Notes: generated by a model from the letters alone, not told the origin. A stretch of DNA of 64,000 nt from Azohydromonas caseinilytica (GCF_012927045.1 NZ_JABBFW010000010.1:1-64000); one strand, 5' to 3'. Shown: positions 8,861-18,331, numbered from the stretch's first letter. Made by a program: numbers and translations.

Positions 8861-9238
8861 TCAGCTGCGCCAGGGCAGCGCGATCTCCTGCCCGTCGGGC
8901 CATTGCGTGTCCACCGGCGTGGCGGCGAAGACAGCCAGCAGCTCCAGCGGCTCGGTGCCGGTGTTGACGAGTTGGTGCATGCGCCGGCGCGGCAGCACCA
9001 CGGTGGTGTCCGGGCCGAAGGCGTGCACCGCGCCATCGATGTGCGCCTCGCCGTGGCCGGCCAGGCAGAACACGACCTCGTCGCAGCCATGGCCGTGCGG
9101 CGGCGTGGCCGCGCCGGGCGCCAGCGACTGGCGCCATACCGAGAGCTGCTGCAGGCCCTCGTCGCGGCCGGCCCAGGTGGCGTGGGCGATGCCGGGCAGG
9201 CCGGTGGGTTGAGGTTGCGGCTGGGCGAGGACGGTCAT
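8861..9238 (-). CDS. Single-domain cupin protein, 125 aa
   Basis: A small beta-barrel cupin. Motif 1 is around PHGHGCDEVVFCLAGHGE (residues ~47-64), with His48 and His50 and the following Glu as likely metal ligands. Motif 2 is around PRRRMHQLVNTGTEPLE. An AGGAGA SD precedes the ATG. It is divergent from the LysR gene at 9386 with 147 bases between them, so LysR control is plausible. Such cupins may be sugar- or metal-binding enzymes or sensors; the substrate cannot be inferred. Confidence 0.8.
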   Translation of the reverse strand: MTVLAQPQPQPTGLPGIAHATWAGRDEGLQQLSVWRQSLAPGAATPPHGHGCDEVVFCLAGHGEAHIDGAVHAFGPDTTVVLPRRRMHQLVNTGTEPLELLAVFAATPVDTQWPDGQEIALPWRS

Positions 9239-9385
9239 GGCGGTCTCCTGAAGGTGATGCGTGGAACTCAGGTCAGGTCCGTGGCGCCTCGGACGTCAGG
9301 CAGTGTGGAACGCCGCCGATCCCTGCGGAAGACAGGGCAGCGCCGCAACAGCGAGGATGTTTTGTCCTCAATCGGGAGCGGCTCC

Positions 9386-10297
9386 ATGCACGGACTGCAG
9401 CAATACGTGGCCTTTGCCGAAACCGCGCGCCATGGCAGCTTCGCCGCGGCGGCGCGCGCGCTGGGCACGGTGCCCTCGACCCTGGCCAAGGCCGTGGCGC
9501 GGCTGGAGACCGAGTTGGGCGTGCGGCTGTTCCACCGCACCACGCGGCAGGTGACGCTCACGCCCGACGGCGAGCGGCTGTACGCGCATTGCCAGCGCCT
9601 GCTGGCCGAGGTGGAGGAACTGCAGGCGCAAGCCGCCGGTACGCGCAGCGAGCCCTCAGGCACGCTGCGCGTGGACCTGCCGATCTTCTACGGCAAGCAT
9701 GTCGTGATGCCGGTGCTGGCCCGGCTGGTGCAGCGGCATCCCGCCCTGCGCCTGGACGTGCGGCTGCATGACGCCTACGTGGACCTGGTGCAGGAAGGCA
9801 TCGACCTGGCGGTGCGCGTGGGCCGGCTCGATGACTCCTCGCTGGTGGCGCGGCGCATCGACCAGCAGCGGCTGGTGCTGTGCGCCAGTCCCGCCTACCT
9901 GGCGGCGCGGGGCGCACCGTCCGACGCGGCGGCGCTGGCCGCCCACGCCGCCATCGCCTTCCGCATGCCCAGCAGCGGGCGGCATCGGCCCTGGCAGTTC
10001 CTGGACAACGGGCAGGCGGTCGAGATGCCCCCGCCCAACGTCGTGGCGCGCATCAACGACGGCGAAGGCATGGTGGAAGCGGCGCGGCTGGGCCTGGGGC
10101 TGTGCCAGGTGCCGGACTACATGGCGGCCGCGGCGCTGGCGCGCGGCGACCTGGTGGAGCTGCTGCCCGGCTGCCGGCCCGAGCCGCTGCCCATCAGCGT
10201 GGTCGTGCCCGGCGGCAAGCTGCTGCCGGCGCGCGTGCGCGTGGCCGTGGACGCGCTCAGCGCCGCGAGGGCAGAGCCGCCAGCCCAGACAGGCTGA
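9386..10297 (+). CDS. LysR-family transcriptional regulator, 303 aa
   Basis: The N-terminal helix-turn-helix (residues ~1-60: AETARHGSFAAAARALGTVPSTLAKAV) is followed by a type 2 periplasmic-binding-like effector domain (from ~90: LRVDLPIFYGKHVVMPVLA). It looks like the CrgA-like LysR subgroup. The ATG at 9386 is chosen for GGGAG seven bases upstream and for the canonical N-terminus; the frame itself is open much further upstream. It is divergent from the cupin gene, its probable target. Confidence 0.88.
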   Translation: MHGLQQYVAFAETARHGSFAAAARALGTVPSTLAKAVARLETELGVRLFHRTTRQVTLTPDGERLYAHCQRLLAEVEELQAQAAGTRSEPSGTLRVDLPIFYGKHVVMPVLARLVQRHPALRLDVRLHDAYVDLVQEGIDLAVRVGRLDDSSLVARRIDQQRLVLCASPAYLAARGAPSDAAALAAHAAIAFRMPSSGRHRPWQFLDNGQAVEMPPPNVVARINDGEGMVEAARLGLGLCQVPDYMAAAALARGDLVELLPGCRPEPLPISVVVPGGKLLPARVRVAVDALSAARAEPPAQTG

Positions 10298-10411
10298 TGC
10301 GGTTCCCGGGCCCCCGCCAGCGGGCCCGTCTTTCGCCGCTACAACATACACGCTGCTTCATTGGCAAAGAGCTCTCCGAGTTGCCCCTTTCTTTGGCTGC
10401 GGGCGCGGCCC

Positions 10412-10517
10412 TTGTTTGAGGTTGAGGAAGGGGGGAAAGGTAGAAGGAGCCGCAGGTGTATCTGGAGGGATGTTTTGGGGGAGAACTGTATGTGTGTGAA
10501 TCGTGTATGTTGTTAAT
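10412..10517 (-). terminator. Candidate Rho-dependent terminator (rut-like C>G stretch)
   Basis: On the minus-strand transcript these 106 bases contain about 44 C and only 6 G, in a genome where G and C are otherwise balanced. The stretch starts at the stop of the minus-strand 79-aa gene and lies before the convergent LysR gene. Long unstructured C-rich, G-poor RNA just after a gene is the hallmark of a Rho loading site. No hairpin with a U-run is present. Confidence 0.55.
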
Positions 10518-10756
10518 CAGCGTTGGCTGCGTCCCTTGCGGGCATCGACCTCGGCCAGCTGCGCCTTGAGCAGCAGAAACAGCACGCGTGCCGTCTCGAT
10601 GCTCATGCTCAGCGTGGTGCCGGGCTCGCCGGCCGCGTCGTCCGCGTCACGGCTGGCGCGCAGGGGCTGGACGTCGGCCTTGACGCGGGCGTTGATCAAC
10701 CCGTGGCCGTTGCTCATCCGGGTGATCTGCTGCAGTTCGATGGAGTAGGTCTTCAT
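10517..10756 (-). CDS. Hypothetical protein, 79 aa
   Basis: Small soluble protein starting MKTYSIELQQITRMSNGHG and ending in a basic tail (ARKGRSQR). The C-terminal helix (ETARVLFLLLKAQLAEVDA) is amphipathic. The ATG at 10756 gives the natural N-terminus; the longer open frame upstream overlaps the end of the kinase gene. It follows the kinase gene by 34 bases on the same strand, so the two probably share a transcript. Function unknown. Confidence 0.6.
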   Translation of the reverse strand: MKTYSIELQQITRMSNGHGLINARVKADVQPLRASRDADDAAGEPGTTLSMSIETARVLFLLLKAQLAEVDARKGRSQR

Positions 10757-10790
10757 CCCGGCAGCGTAGCCCAGGCCGCGCGGCCCCTGA

Positions 10791-11420
<630 letters not shown>

Positions 11421-11629
11421 GAACTTGACTCCTTGGCTCCATGGCGCCGCGCGGCCTCCAGTCCGGGCCCCGCGGCGAAGCGCTCAGCGTAGCGGAGCCG
11501 CCGGCCGGCCCCGCTCATCTGCCCATTTTTGTGGCAGCCCCGACTTCAGCGTGAGGAATCAAGCACTTGCGCCACCCGCGCGCAGCCCTCCCACAGAGTT
11601 GTCCACAGCGGCGGGGGGTAACCCCGGCC

Positions 11630-13462
11630 TCAGAGCAGCGGCACGCTGCCTTCGCGCCGCGGGCAGGCCACCAGCACCTCGCCGCTGTGCGCCGACACCA
11701 GCCGCAGCTGCGTGAAGCTGTTGGTGTGGGCCCACAGGTCGAAGAAGCGCGACAGCACCTCGGCGAACAGGTGAAGCCCGCGGCCGGCGAAATGCTCCTC
11801 GCGCACGCTCAGGCGGATCTCCGTGCCGCGCACGATGTGCGGGCCCCGCGGCGTGGTGACGCAGGCTTGCGCCGCCCGGTGCTCGATCGCCGTCAGCCCC
11901 TCCAGCAGCCGCTCCGTGTCCTGGCTGCGCGGCAGGTCGTACAGGCGCAACAGCTCCTTCAGGGCCTCCAGCCCGCGGCCCGACAGCCATAGCGGGTTGG
12001 GCCGCAAGTGGGAGATCAGGGTCCACAGCCCGCCCTGGGCCAGCGCGAAGCGCCGCGAGGGCGTGGGCGGGCGCAGCAGGCGGATGTGGTTCCAGTGCCC
12101 GCCGCTGCCGCAGCCCAGGTCGCCATCGGCATGGCCAACGGGCATGCGGCTGGCGAAGTCGGCGTTGGTGACGCGCAGCCGCAGCGCCAGCGCGTCCGCC
12201 TGCAGCGGCACCGGGGCCATGGCGGCATTGACCAGGCTCAGCTCCATCTCGTGGCCGGGCCGCCCCGACGCGCGCAGCGTGTCGCGACGCGCCATCCAGT
12301 ACAGCACGCCGCTGGACGCCGCCTCGTGCCGCAGCCCCGCGAAGGGCAGCAGCGGCGGCGCGCCCGGGGCCTGCTCGCCCTGGGCCCGCCACGCCACCTC
12401 GTCGATGGCAAAGACCTCGTGCCAGGCCGCCTGGTGGGCATCGGCCAGCACGGTGCAGCGGCCGGGCCCATGCCCCGCCACGGCGGCGCTGCCCTCCTTC
12501 GTGAACAGGTTGACCACGGGCGTGCAGCCCGGCACGAAATGGCGCGCCTGCACCTGCTCCAGCAGCCGCGCCTCGTTGCTGCCGCCCTTGGGGCCGGCCA
12601 GCGCGTAGTGCAGCACCAGCGTGCGCACGCCGCCGCGCCGCGCCGCCGCGGGCAACGGCAGCTCGATGAAGTTGAACTTCTCGGGAAACACGAAGTACTC
12701 GGCCAGCAGCCGCCGCGACGCCGGCCAGCGCAGGTCCACGCCCAGCAGCGCCTCGCCGTCGTCCAGCCCGCCCTGCAGCGGCACCGCGCCGGCCTGCAAG
12801 GTCCAGGGCCCGTGCTCCCCGGCCTGGACCAGCGTGGCCAGCACCTGCGTGCTCAGCGTCTCGCGCAGCAGGTTCACCAGCGGCGCCTCGCCGTCCAGGA
12901 ACAGCCGGATGCGCTCCACCCCGAGCCGATCCCAGCCCGCCGTTTCCGACAGCAGTTCCAGCCGGATCGACAGCAGCGCCGACGCCTGCCGTGGCAGCGC
13001 CGTGCCACCCGGCGCGGCGCCGCGAAAGCTGGCCTCGGCCACGCGCAGCGGCAACAGCTGCAGCGGCGCGGTGGTGGTGAAGCTGCAGGGCACGCCGTAG
13101 TGCAGCGGGTTGGTGTGCAGTACCCGTCCTGCCGGCAGCACCTCGGCGCCGCTGGCCTGGGCGGCGCAGCCCGCGTTGTCGAAGCACGCGATGGAACAGC
13201 CCGGGTACGGCCGCAGCAGCTGCGGACACACCTGCTCCAGCCACTGGTGCGTGAAGCGCGGGTAATCGTCGTCCAGGCGCTGGTGCACGCGCGACGCCAG
13301 CAGCGCGAAGGACTGCATCAGCCGCTGCACGTGCGGGTCCTGCAGCAGGTCGCCGCTGGCCGAGAAGCGCCCGGCCACCTGCGGATGGCGCCGCGCGAAC
13401 TCCTCGGCCTGCTGCTGCAGCAAGGACAGCTCGCGCTCGTAATAAGGCAGCAATTCCTCCAT
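11630..13462 (-). CDS. tssF: Type VI secretion baseplate subunit TssF
   Basis: A 610-residue protein of the TssF/ImpG/VasA family, full length for the family. Family hallmarks are the opening ELLPYYERELSLLQQQAEEFA, then HPQVAGRF and DPHVQRLMQSFALLASRVHQ, and a later VNLFTKEG. TssF with TssG and TssK forms the wedges of the T6SS baseplate. I chose ATG 13462 because GGAGG is seven bases upstream; GTG 13465 is the alternative. Normally tssF sits between tssE and tssG, but neither flanks it here: vgrG is divergent upstream and a kinase gene is downstream. Confidence 0.93.
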   Translation of the reverse strand: MEELLPYYERELSLLQQQAEEFARRHPQVAGRFSASGDLLQDPHVQRLMQSFALLASRVHQRLDDDYPRFTHQWLEQVCPQLLRPYPGCSIACFDNAGCAAQASGAEVLPAGRVLHTNPLHYGVPCSFTTTAPLQLLPLRVAEASFRGAAPGGTALPRQASALLSIRLELLSETAGWDRLGVERIRLFLDGEAPLVNLLRETLSTQVLATLVQAGEHGPWTLQAGAVPLQGGLDDGEALLGVDLRWPASRRLLAEYFVFPEKFNFIELPLPAAARRGGVRTLVLHYALAGPKGGSNEARLLEQVQARHFVPGCTPVVNLFTKEGSAAVAGHGPGRCTVLADAHQAAWHEVFAIDEVAWRAQGEQAPGAPPLLPFAGLRHEAASSGVLYWMARRDTLRASGRPGHEMELSLVNAAMAPVPLQADALALRLRVTNADFASRMPVGHADGDLGCGSGGHWNHIRLLRPPTPSRRFALAQGGLWTLISHLRPNPLWLSGRGLEALKELLRLYDLPRSQDTERLLEGLTAIEHRAAQACVTTPRGPHIVRGTEIRLSVREEHFAGRGLHLFAEVLSRFFDLWAHTNSFTQLRLVSAHSGEVLVACPRREGSVPLL

Positions 13463-13465
13463 CAC

Positions 13466-13879
13466 CGACCCTCCACCGTGAATTCATGCTTTTCGCGCCG
13501 CCGCGGGCACCGCACGCCGATCCGGTCTGAAATGCCTTGAGCCCGACTTTTGTCCAGCACCCGAATTTCAGGAATGGCCCATTCCGCAAGCAGCAATCAT
13601 TTCCACCCAAAAGCTGCCTTCGTTACAAATGGGGCTATCACGCATAGGCCACCAACGCCAGCCCGGCGTACCGTTCCGCCCGGCATGACCGGTAATTGAG
13701 GGCCCTGTCGCAGTGCTGGCATAAGTCAAGGAAGACGGAGCGCAGCCTGCTTTTGTTACATCCTGGCGAACCCGCGGCCCACCGGGCCGGGAAGGCCTGA
13801 ATTTCAGGAAAACAGCCCACCAAGTGCGGCCGATTCCCTTGAAACGGCTGCCCGATATTTCCAGCACCGGGAGAACAGC
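13466..13879. promoter_or_regulatory. Divergent tssF/vgrG control region with two related palindromes
   Basis: About 414 non-coding bases, visibly less GC-rich than the genes around. CCTGAATTTCAGG at 13796-13808 is a perfect 6-1-6 palindrome, 71 bases before vgrG. A one-mismatch copy, CCCGAATTTCAGG, lies at 13560-13572, ~97 bases before tssF. Each divergent gene therefore has one copy, as expected for an operator of a shared regulator. No hairpin terminator or convincing sigma-54 promoter was seen. Confidence 0.5.
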
Positions 13880-16486
13880 ATGCGCGCAAGCCTTGGGAAA
13901 TACGCCGCCGGGATATTGAGAAGCGCCGTGCTGCCCGAGTGGCCGGACGACGAGCTGCGGCTGCTGCGCATCGAGGCCGAGCCTGCCCTGGCGGCGGCGC
14001 TGGTGCCGCTGCGCGCGCGGCTGCGCGAGGCCGTCAACGCGCCCTTCGAGCTGGCGCTGGAAGCGCTGGCCGGCGTCGCGCTGCCCGGGCTGCCGGAGCT
14101 CATCGGCACGCCCCTGGCATTGCGGTTGAAGCTGGCCGACGGCCGCCATGCGCCCTGGCACGGCCACGTGGCGCAGGCGCGCTGGCTGGCGCCGGCGGCG
14201 GGGCGGCGGCGCTGCCGCCTGGTGCTGCGGCCCTGGCTGAGCTGGCTCGGCCTGCGCCAGGACAGCTACCTGTTCCAGGACCAGACGGCGCTGCAGATCG
14301 TGCAGGAGGTGTTCGCCGACTACCCCGCCGCGCGCTGGCGCCTGGCCTGCGCGCCGGCCACGCTGCAGGCGCTGCGCGTGCGCGAGCACTGCATGCAGTA
14401 CCGGGAAAGCGATTTCGACTTCGTCACCCGGCTGCTGGCGCAGGAGGGGCTGCACTGGTACTTCGAGCAGGCCGAGGACGAGGCCGGCGCCGCGCAGCAC
14501 CGGCTCGTCATCGCCGATGCCCTCGACCCGGGCCGCGACCTGGGCTCGATTCCCTTCGCCGCGCAGCACCCCACCGCCTTCCGGCCCGGCCTGGAGGACC
14601 CGGTGACGGATTTCATGACGGGGCGCCAGGCCGTTTCCAACGCCGTCGCGCTGGGCAGCTGGGACCCGGCCCAGCTTGCCGGCCCGGGCGCCGCGCGGGA
14701 CAGCCGCCAGGCGTTGGGCACGCTGCCCCGGCTGGAGCGCTACGCCAGCGGTGGCGAGCGCTGCTTTGCCGATGCCGCGGCCGCCGGGCGTGCCGCCGGC
14801 CGGGCGCTGTCGGCCCTGGAACTCGATGCCCGGCGCTTCACCGGGCTCAGCGGCGTGCGGCGGCTGGGCGCGGGCATGCGCTTCACGCTGGTGGGCCACC
14901 CCGTCCACGGGCCGGACGCCCGCTGCACCGTGCTGGCGGTGGAGCACCGCGCCGCCAACAACCTGGGGGCCGCCGCGCGCGGCTTGGACCTGCCGGAAAT
15001 GGACGGCGGTGCCTACCGCAACCGCTTCGAGGCCGTGCCGGCGGACGCGCCGCTGGTGCCGCCCGCGCCCGGCCGACCCACCGCACTGGCCTCGTTGAGC
15101 GCGCACGTGGTCGGCCAGCGCGGCGCGGCGCTGGGCAGCGACCGCGACCACCGGGTGAAGGTGCAGTTCCATTTCCAGCGCGGACGCGCGCCCAACCCCG
15201 GCGGGCTGCCCCATGCCGGCGGCGCGGACACCGAGGGCCATGCCCCGGGCGACCTGGGCAACGGCACTTGGCTGCGCGTGGCCTCGCCCGCCGCCGGTGC
15301 CGGCTGGGGGACGGTCCACACCCCGCGCGTCGGCAGCGAGGTGTGCGTGCAGTTCCTGGACGGCGACATCGACCGCCCCGTCGTCGCCGGCGGCCTCTAC
15401 CACGGTGCCGAAGCGCCGCCCTTCGCGGCCGGCCACGACTCCGGCGTCAACCACCCCGGCGTGCTCTCGGGCCTGCAGCGCCGGCGCATCGACGGCGCCG
15501 GCCTGAACCAGTGGGTGCTGGACGACAGCAGCGGCCAGCTGCGCATGCGGCTGCATGCCGACTACGCCCACAGCGAGTTCGCACTGGGCCACCTGATCCG
15601 GCAGGATCTGCACGGCGCATGGCGCGGGGCCTGGCGCGGCGCGGGCATCGAGGGCTGCACCCAGGGCTGGGCCACGCTGCGCGCGGCGCAGGGCCTGCTG
15701 CTCAGCACCCACGCGCGCCCGGGCAGCGACGGCAGCGCGCAGGGCCCGCAACTGGACGCCACCGAGGCGCTGGCACAGTTGCGCGCCGCGCGCGAGCTCG
15801 GCCAGAGCCTGGGCGCCGCCGCGCGCGCCGTGCAGGCGCCGGGGCCGGTGAGCCCGCAGGACGGCCAGGCGCTGCCGAGCCTCATCGCCGCCCTGGACCC
15901 GCGGCAGCAAGGCCGCCATCCCGAGCGCGTCAACGGTCAGGCGGCGCGCCAGCCCGGGGCGGACGGGCGCCGTCCGGGCCCGGCGCCGGTACCCGCCTTC
16001 GCCGAGCCGGTGGCGCTGCTCGATGCCGCCGCCGCCGCGCTGCTGGCCAGCGAGGCCAGCGTCCACGCCTGGGCCGGCGCTGTCCTGGGTGCCACGGCGC
16101 AGGGCGACGTCCAGTTCAGCGCCGCGGGCTGCTGGGCCCAGGCCGTGGGCGGCACGGCCGGCCTGTACGCGCACCAGGGCGGATTGCAGGCCAAGGCGGC
16201 CAACGGAGCGCTGTCGCTGCGCGCCCACACCGACGCGCTGTGCGTGCTGGCCGACCAGGCACTGACAGTCACCTCCACCGGCGAGGAAATCCGCATCGCC
16301 GCGCAGCAGCGCGTGCGCTTCGTCGGCGGCGACTCGGCCGTGACGCTGGACGGCACCGACATCAAGGTCGCCACACCTGGGACGTTCAAGGTGCGGGGGG
16401 CGACGCACGATTTTTTGGGAGCGGCGAGCCGATCCGCCGAAATGCCGCTTCTGCCGCAGGCGCGTGCCGAAGGGCCGCCGCGCTGA
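13880..16486 (+). CDS. vgrG: Type VI secretion spike protein VgrG with DUF2345 extension
   Basis: An 868-residue VgrG. The gp27-like base (residues ~20-400) contains VREHCMQYRESDFDFVTRLL and GLHWYFE. The gp5-like OB segment follows (VKVQFHFQRGR, WLRVASPAAGAGWG, and PRVGSEVCVQFLDGDIDRPVVAGGLY split over ~455-520). The C-terminal part (~540-850) is a T6SS Vgr/DUF2345 domain ending in a beta-helix-like tail (VTLDGTDIKVATPGTFKVRG). A GGGAG SD precedes the ATG. VgrG caps the Hcp tube and carries effectors. No effector follows intact on this strand. Confidence 0.93.
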   Translation: MRASLGKYAAGILRSAVLPEWPDDELRLLRIEAEPALAAALVPLRARLREAVNAPFELALEALAGVALPGLPELIGTPLALRLKLADGRHAPWHGHVAQARWLAPAAGRRRCRLVLRPWLSWLGLRQDSYLFQDQTALQIVQEVFADYPAARWRLACAPATLQALRVREHCMQYRESDFDFVTRLLAQEGLHWYFEQAEDEAGAAQHRLVIADALDPGRDLGSIPFAAQHPTAFRPGLEDPVTDFMTGRQAVSNAVALGSWDPAQLAGPGAARDSRQALGTLPRLERYASGGERCFADAAAAGRAAGRALSALELDARRFTGLSGVRRLGAGMRFTLVGHPVHGPDARCTVLAVEHRAANNLGAAARGLDLPEMDGGAYRNRFEAVPADAPLVPPAPGRPTALASLSAHVVGQRGAALGSDRDHRVKVQFHFQRGRAPNPGGLPHAGGADTEGHAPGDLGNGTWLRVASPAAGAGWGTVHTPRVGSEVCVQFLDGDIDRPVVAGGLYHGAEAPPFAAGHDSGVNHPGVLSGLQRRRIDGAGLNQWVLDDSSGQLRMRLHADYAHSEFALGHLIRQDLHGAWRGAWRGAGIEGCTQGWATLRAAQGLLLSTHARPGSDGSAQGPQLDATEALAQLRAARELGQSLGAAARAVQAPGPVSPQDGQALPSLIAALDPRQQGRHPERVNGQAARQPGADGRRPGPAPVPAFAEPVALLDAAAAALLASEASVHAWAGAVLGATAQGDVQFSAAGCWAQAVGGTAGLYAHQGGLQAKAANGALSLRAHTDALCVLADQALTVTSTGEEIRIAAQQRVRFVGGDSAVTLDGTDIKVATPGTFKVRGATHDFLGAASRSAEMPLLPQARAEGPPR

Positions 16487-16650
16487 AATCCGATTTATGG
16501 AAAGCCGCCAAGGCGTCGGTGGAAGCCGGTGTCTACAAACCCAATGAATTCCTGGACCGGCCTGAGGTTTGCAAGGTGCTGGTGGCCTGGATACGTCAAC
16601 GTTCCCTGAACGCGTCCCACACCGGGAAGGCAAGCGGGTATCCATCGTGA
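16487..16650 (+). pseudogene. Orphan reading-frame remnant after vgrG
   Basis: Directly after the vgrG stop, another frame encodes about 54 residues of well-behaved protein sequence (KSDLWKAAKASVEAGVYKPN, then a segment with LVAWIRQRSLNASH) ending at a TGA-free stop region near 16650. There is no start codon or SD for it. The stretch is lower in GC than its neighbours. It looks like the C-terminal relic of a gene that once followed vgrG, the usual place of a T6SS effector or adaptor. Family not recognised. Confidence 0.35.
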
Positions 16651-16651
16651 A

Positions 16652-18049
16652 TCAAGCGGTGGGGCTTTCGGGGCTGCCCACCACTGCCACCACCGCCCAC
16701 CCCTCCTGCTCCAGCCCCAGCGCGAGCCCCGCTTTCCCTTCCTCCCCGCATGGCCCGGCCGCCGTCGCCAGCGCCAGCAGTGCCCCGGCCGTGCCGGTGT
16801 GGCCGCAGGCCGTGCCCAGCAGCACCACGTCTTCCACCGGGTCCAGATGCGGCAGCAGCGCCGCCACCAGGGCCTGCAACTCGGAGGCCGCTTCGCCATG
16901 GCGCGCGGCGTCCCCGGCGACCAAGCCCACCGCCGCCGGCTCCAGTCCCGCCCGTTGCAAGGCCTGCTTCAGCAGCGCCAGCAGGGCCGGGTCCGGTCCG
17001 CGCGCCAGCCGCCGCAACGGCGGGGTACGGGGCGCCAGCTCCACGGCCTGCAACACCAGGGCCTGTGCCGGTGCGTCGCCTTCCGCCGGCGGCCAGGACC
17101 GAGTTGCCAGCAGCAGCGCCGCGGCAGCCTCGCCCGGCATCACACCCCGGAACCGGGCCGGCATCGAGAACAGCCGCCCCGACTGCTCCAGCCGCTGCAG
17201 CGCCGCGTCGTCCAGGTCACTGTGAGCGGCCAGCAGCAACACCAGGTCGTCCCGGTCCTCGCGGCGCAGGGTCTGCAGCAGCCGCTGCGCCGCGTCCAGC
17301 AGCTCGGCGCCGCTCGCCTGCGGCGCCTGGCCTTGCCACGCCGAGGCCGGCACGGCGTCGCCGGCCGCGTTCCGCAGCCGCCGCGCCAACCAGGCCTGCG
17401 CTGCCTTGCGTTCGGCCTCATTCCAGTCCACCGGCCAGCCCGCCAGAACATGAATGCGGCGCCGCGCTTGGCCGCGTACCAGGCCGAAACGATCGCTCCA
17501 GCCCTGCAGCCGCTGTCCGGCTTGCTCCAGCACCGGCACCAGCGCCGCCAGCGCGCGCAGCACGGCGGGCGAGGCCTCTGTTCCCAAGGCCGCCTCCACC
17601 GCGCCCACGTCCAGCGTGGCGATGCGGGCGCACAGCACCGGCAGGCCGTCCAGATCCCGCAGCTCGGCATCGGGTACGGGCCGCGGCTGGCCGGTGGCCA
17701 GGGCCTCGCGCAGGGTGCCCACCTCCGCGCCCGCCGGGGTCTGCACCCAGGCACCCAGCAGCGGCCAAACCGTGGGCGCCTCGGGCCCCACCGCCGGAGC
17801 GGGGGTGGCTGCGGCGGCGGCTTCGCGGGCGTGGGCCTCCTCGCGCGCCAGCCTCGCCGCCGCACCCCGCAGCGCCCCGCGCAGGGCCAGCACGAAAGCG
17901 AACAGCAGCAGCGGCAGCGCCACCAGCTCGCGCAGCGCGTCGGCGGTGCTGGCCTCGTACCGGGTGGCCCACCAACGCCACAGCACCACCAGCCAGATCG
18001 CGCTGGCCAGCGCCAGCAACAACAGCAGGTTCTTCAGCAAGGTCGCCAT
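16652..18049 (-). CDS. Membrane-anchored DUF2875/Tla3-like T6SS-associated protein, 465 aa
   Basis: Two hydrophobic segments near residues 5-25 and 43-62 anchor the N-terminus. An Ala/Pro-rich linker (~80-95) and a large soluble part follow. The C-terminal part holds GTACGHTGTAGALLALATA, reminiscent of the thiolase/ketoacyl-synthase fold described for DUF2875-type proteins such as Tla3, which load lipase effectors onto VgrG. It starts 15 bases after the PAAR stop, so the two are one operon. No lipase/immunity pair follows; the next gene is the convergent vgrG. The family call rests on memory and context. Confidence 0.55.
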   Translation of the reverse strand: MATLLKNLLLLLALASAIWLVVLWRWWATRYEASTADALRELVALPLLLFAFVLALRGALRGAAARLAREEAHAREAAAAATPAPAVGPEAPTVWPLLGAWVQTPAGAEVGTLREALATGQPRPVPDAELRDLDGLPVLCARIATLDVGAVEAALGTEASPAVLRALAALVPVLEQAGQRLQGWSDRFGLVRGQARRRIHVLAGWPVDWNEAERKAAQAWLARRLRNAAGDAVPASAWQGQAPQASGAELLDAAQRLLQTLRREDRDDLVLLLAAHSDLDDAALQRLEQSGRLFSMPARFRGVMPGEAAAALLLATRSWPPAEGDAPAQALVLQAVELAPRTPPLRRLARGPDPALLALLKQALQRAGLEPAAVGLVAGDAARHGEAASELQALVAALLPHLDPVEDVVLLGTACGHTGTAGALLALATAAGPCGEEGKAGLALGLEQEGWAVVAVVGSPESPTA

Positions 18050-18064
18050 GCCAGGGTGCCCGGC

Positions 18065-18331
18065 TCAGTCCAGCGTCACGCCTTGGGACGACAGCAGCGT
18101 CGCGCCGCAAGCCGTCTTGTGGCCATGGCAGGCGGCGGGCTGGCCGTCGATCACCAGGCTCGGGTCGCCCTCGACGATGACCGTCACGCCGCCATGCCCC
18201 TTGCGCGGGCAGCTCACCTGGTCACCCACCCGCGCGATGGCCTGGCCATGCGTGTCGGTGCTCGGCGTGCCGGAGAGCACCGTGCCGCCATGGTCCGTCC
18301 TGTCGCCCACCACGATCAAAGGCCTGGACAT
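18065..18331 (-). CDS. PAAR-domain spike-tip protein
   Basis: An 88-residue PAAR protein (MSRPLIVVGDRTDHGGTVL, then AIARVGDQVSCPRKGHG and PAACHGHKTACGATLLSS). His and Cys residues, including C-x-H-x4-C near the end, form the zinc site expected at the cone tip. The start at 18331 follows GGGGAGGAA; the frame is open further upstream without SD. PAAR sharpens the VgrG spike and can carry effector domains, but this one is a minimal PAAR with no toxin extension. It heads a two-gene operon with the DUF2875-like gene. Confidence 0.9.
   Translation of the reverse strand: MSRPLIVVGDRTDHGGTVLSGTPSTDTHGQAIARVGDQVSCPRKGHGGVTVIVEGDPSLVIDGQPAACHGHKTACGATLLSSQGVTLD

Noticed and set aside
11599-11607. DnaA-box-like TTGTCCACA
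   Set aside because: A single site with one mismatch and no AT-rich region or dnaA/dnaN neighbours; not an origin.
13574-13600. Possible sigma-54 promoter before vgrG/tssF
   Set aside because: The GG and GC doublets are not at the required spacing.
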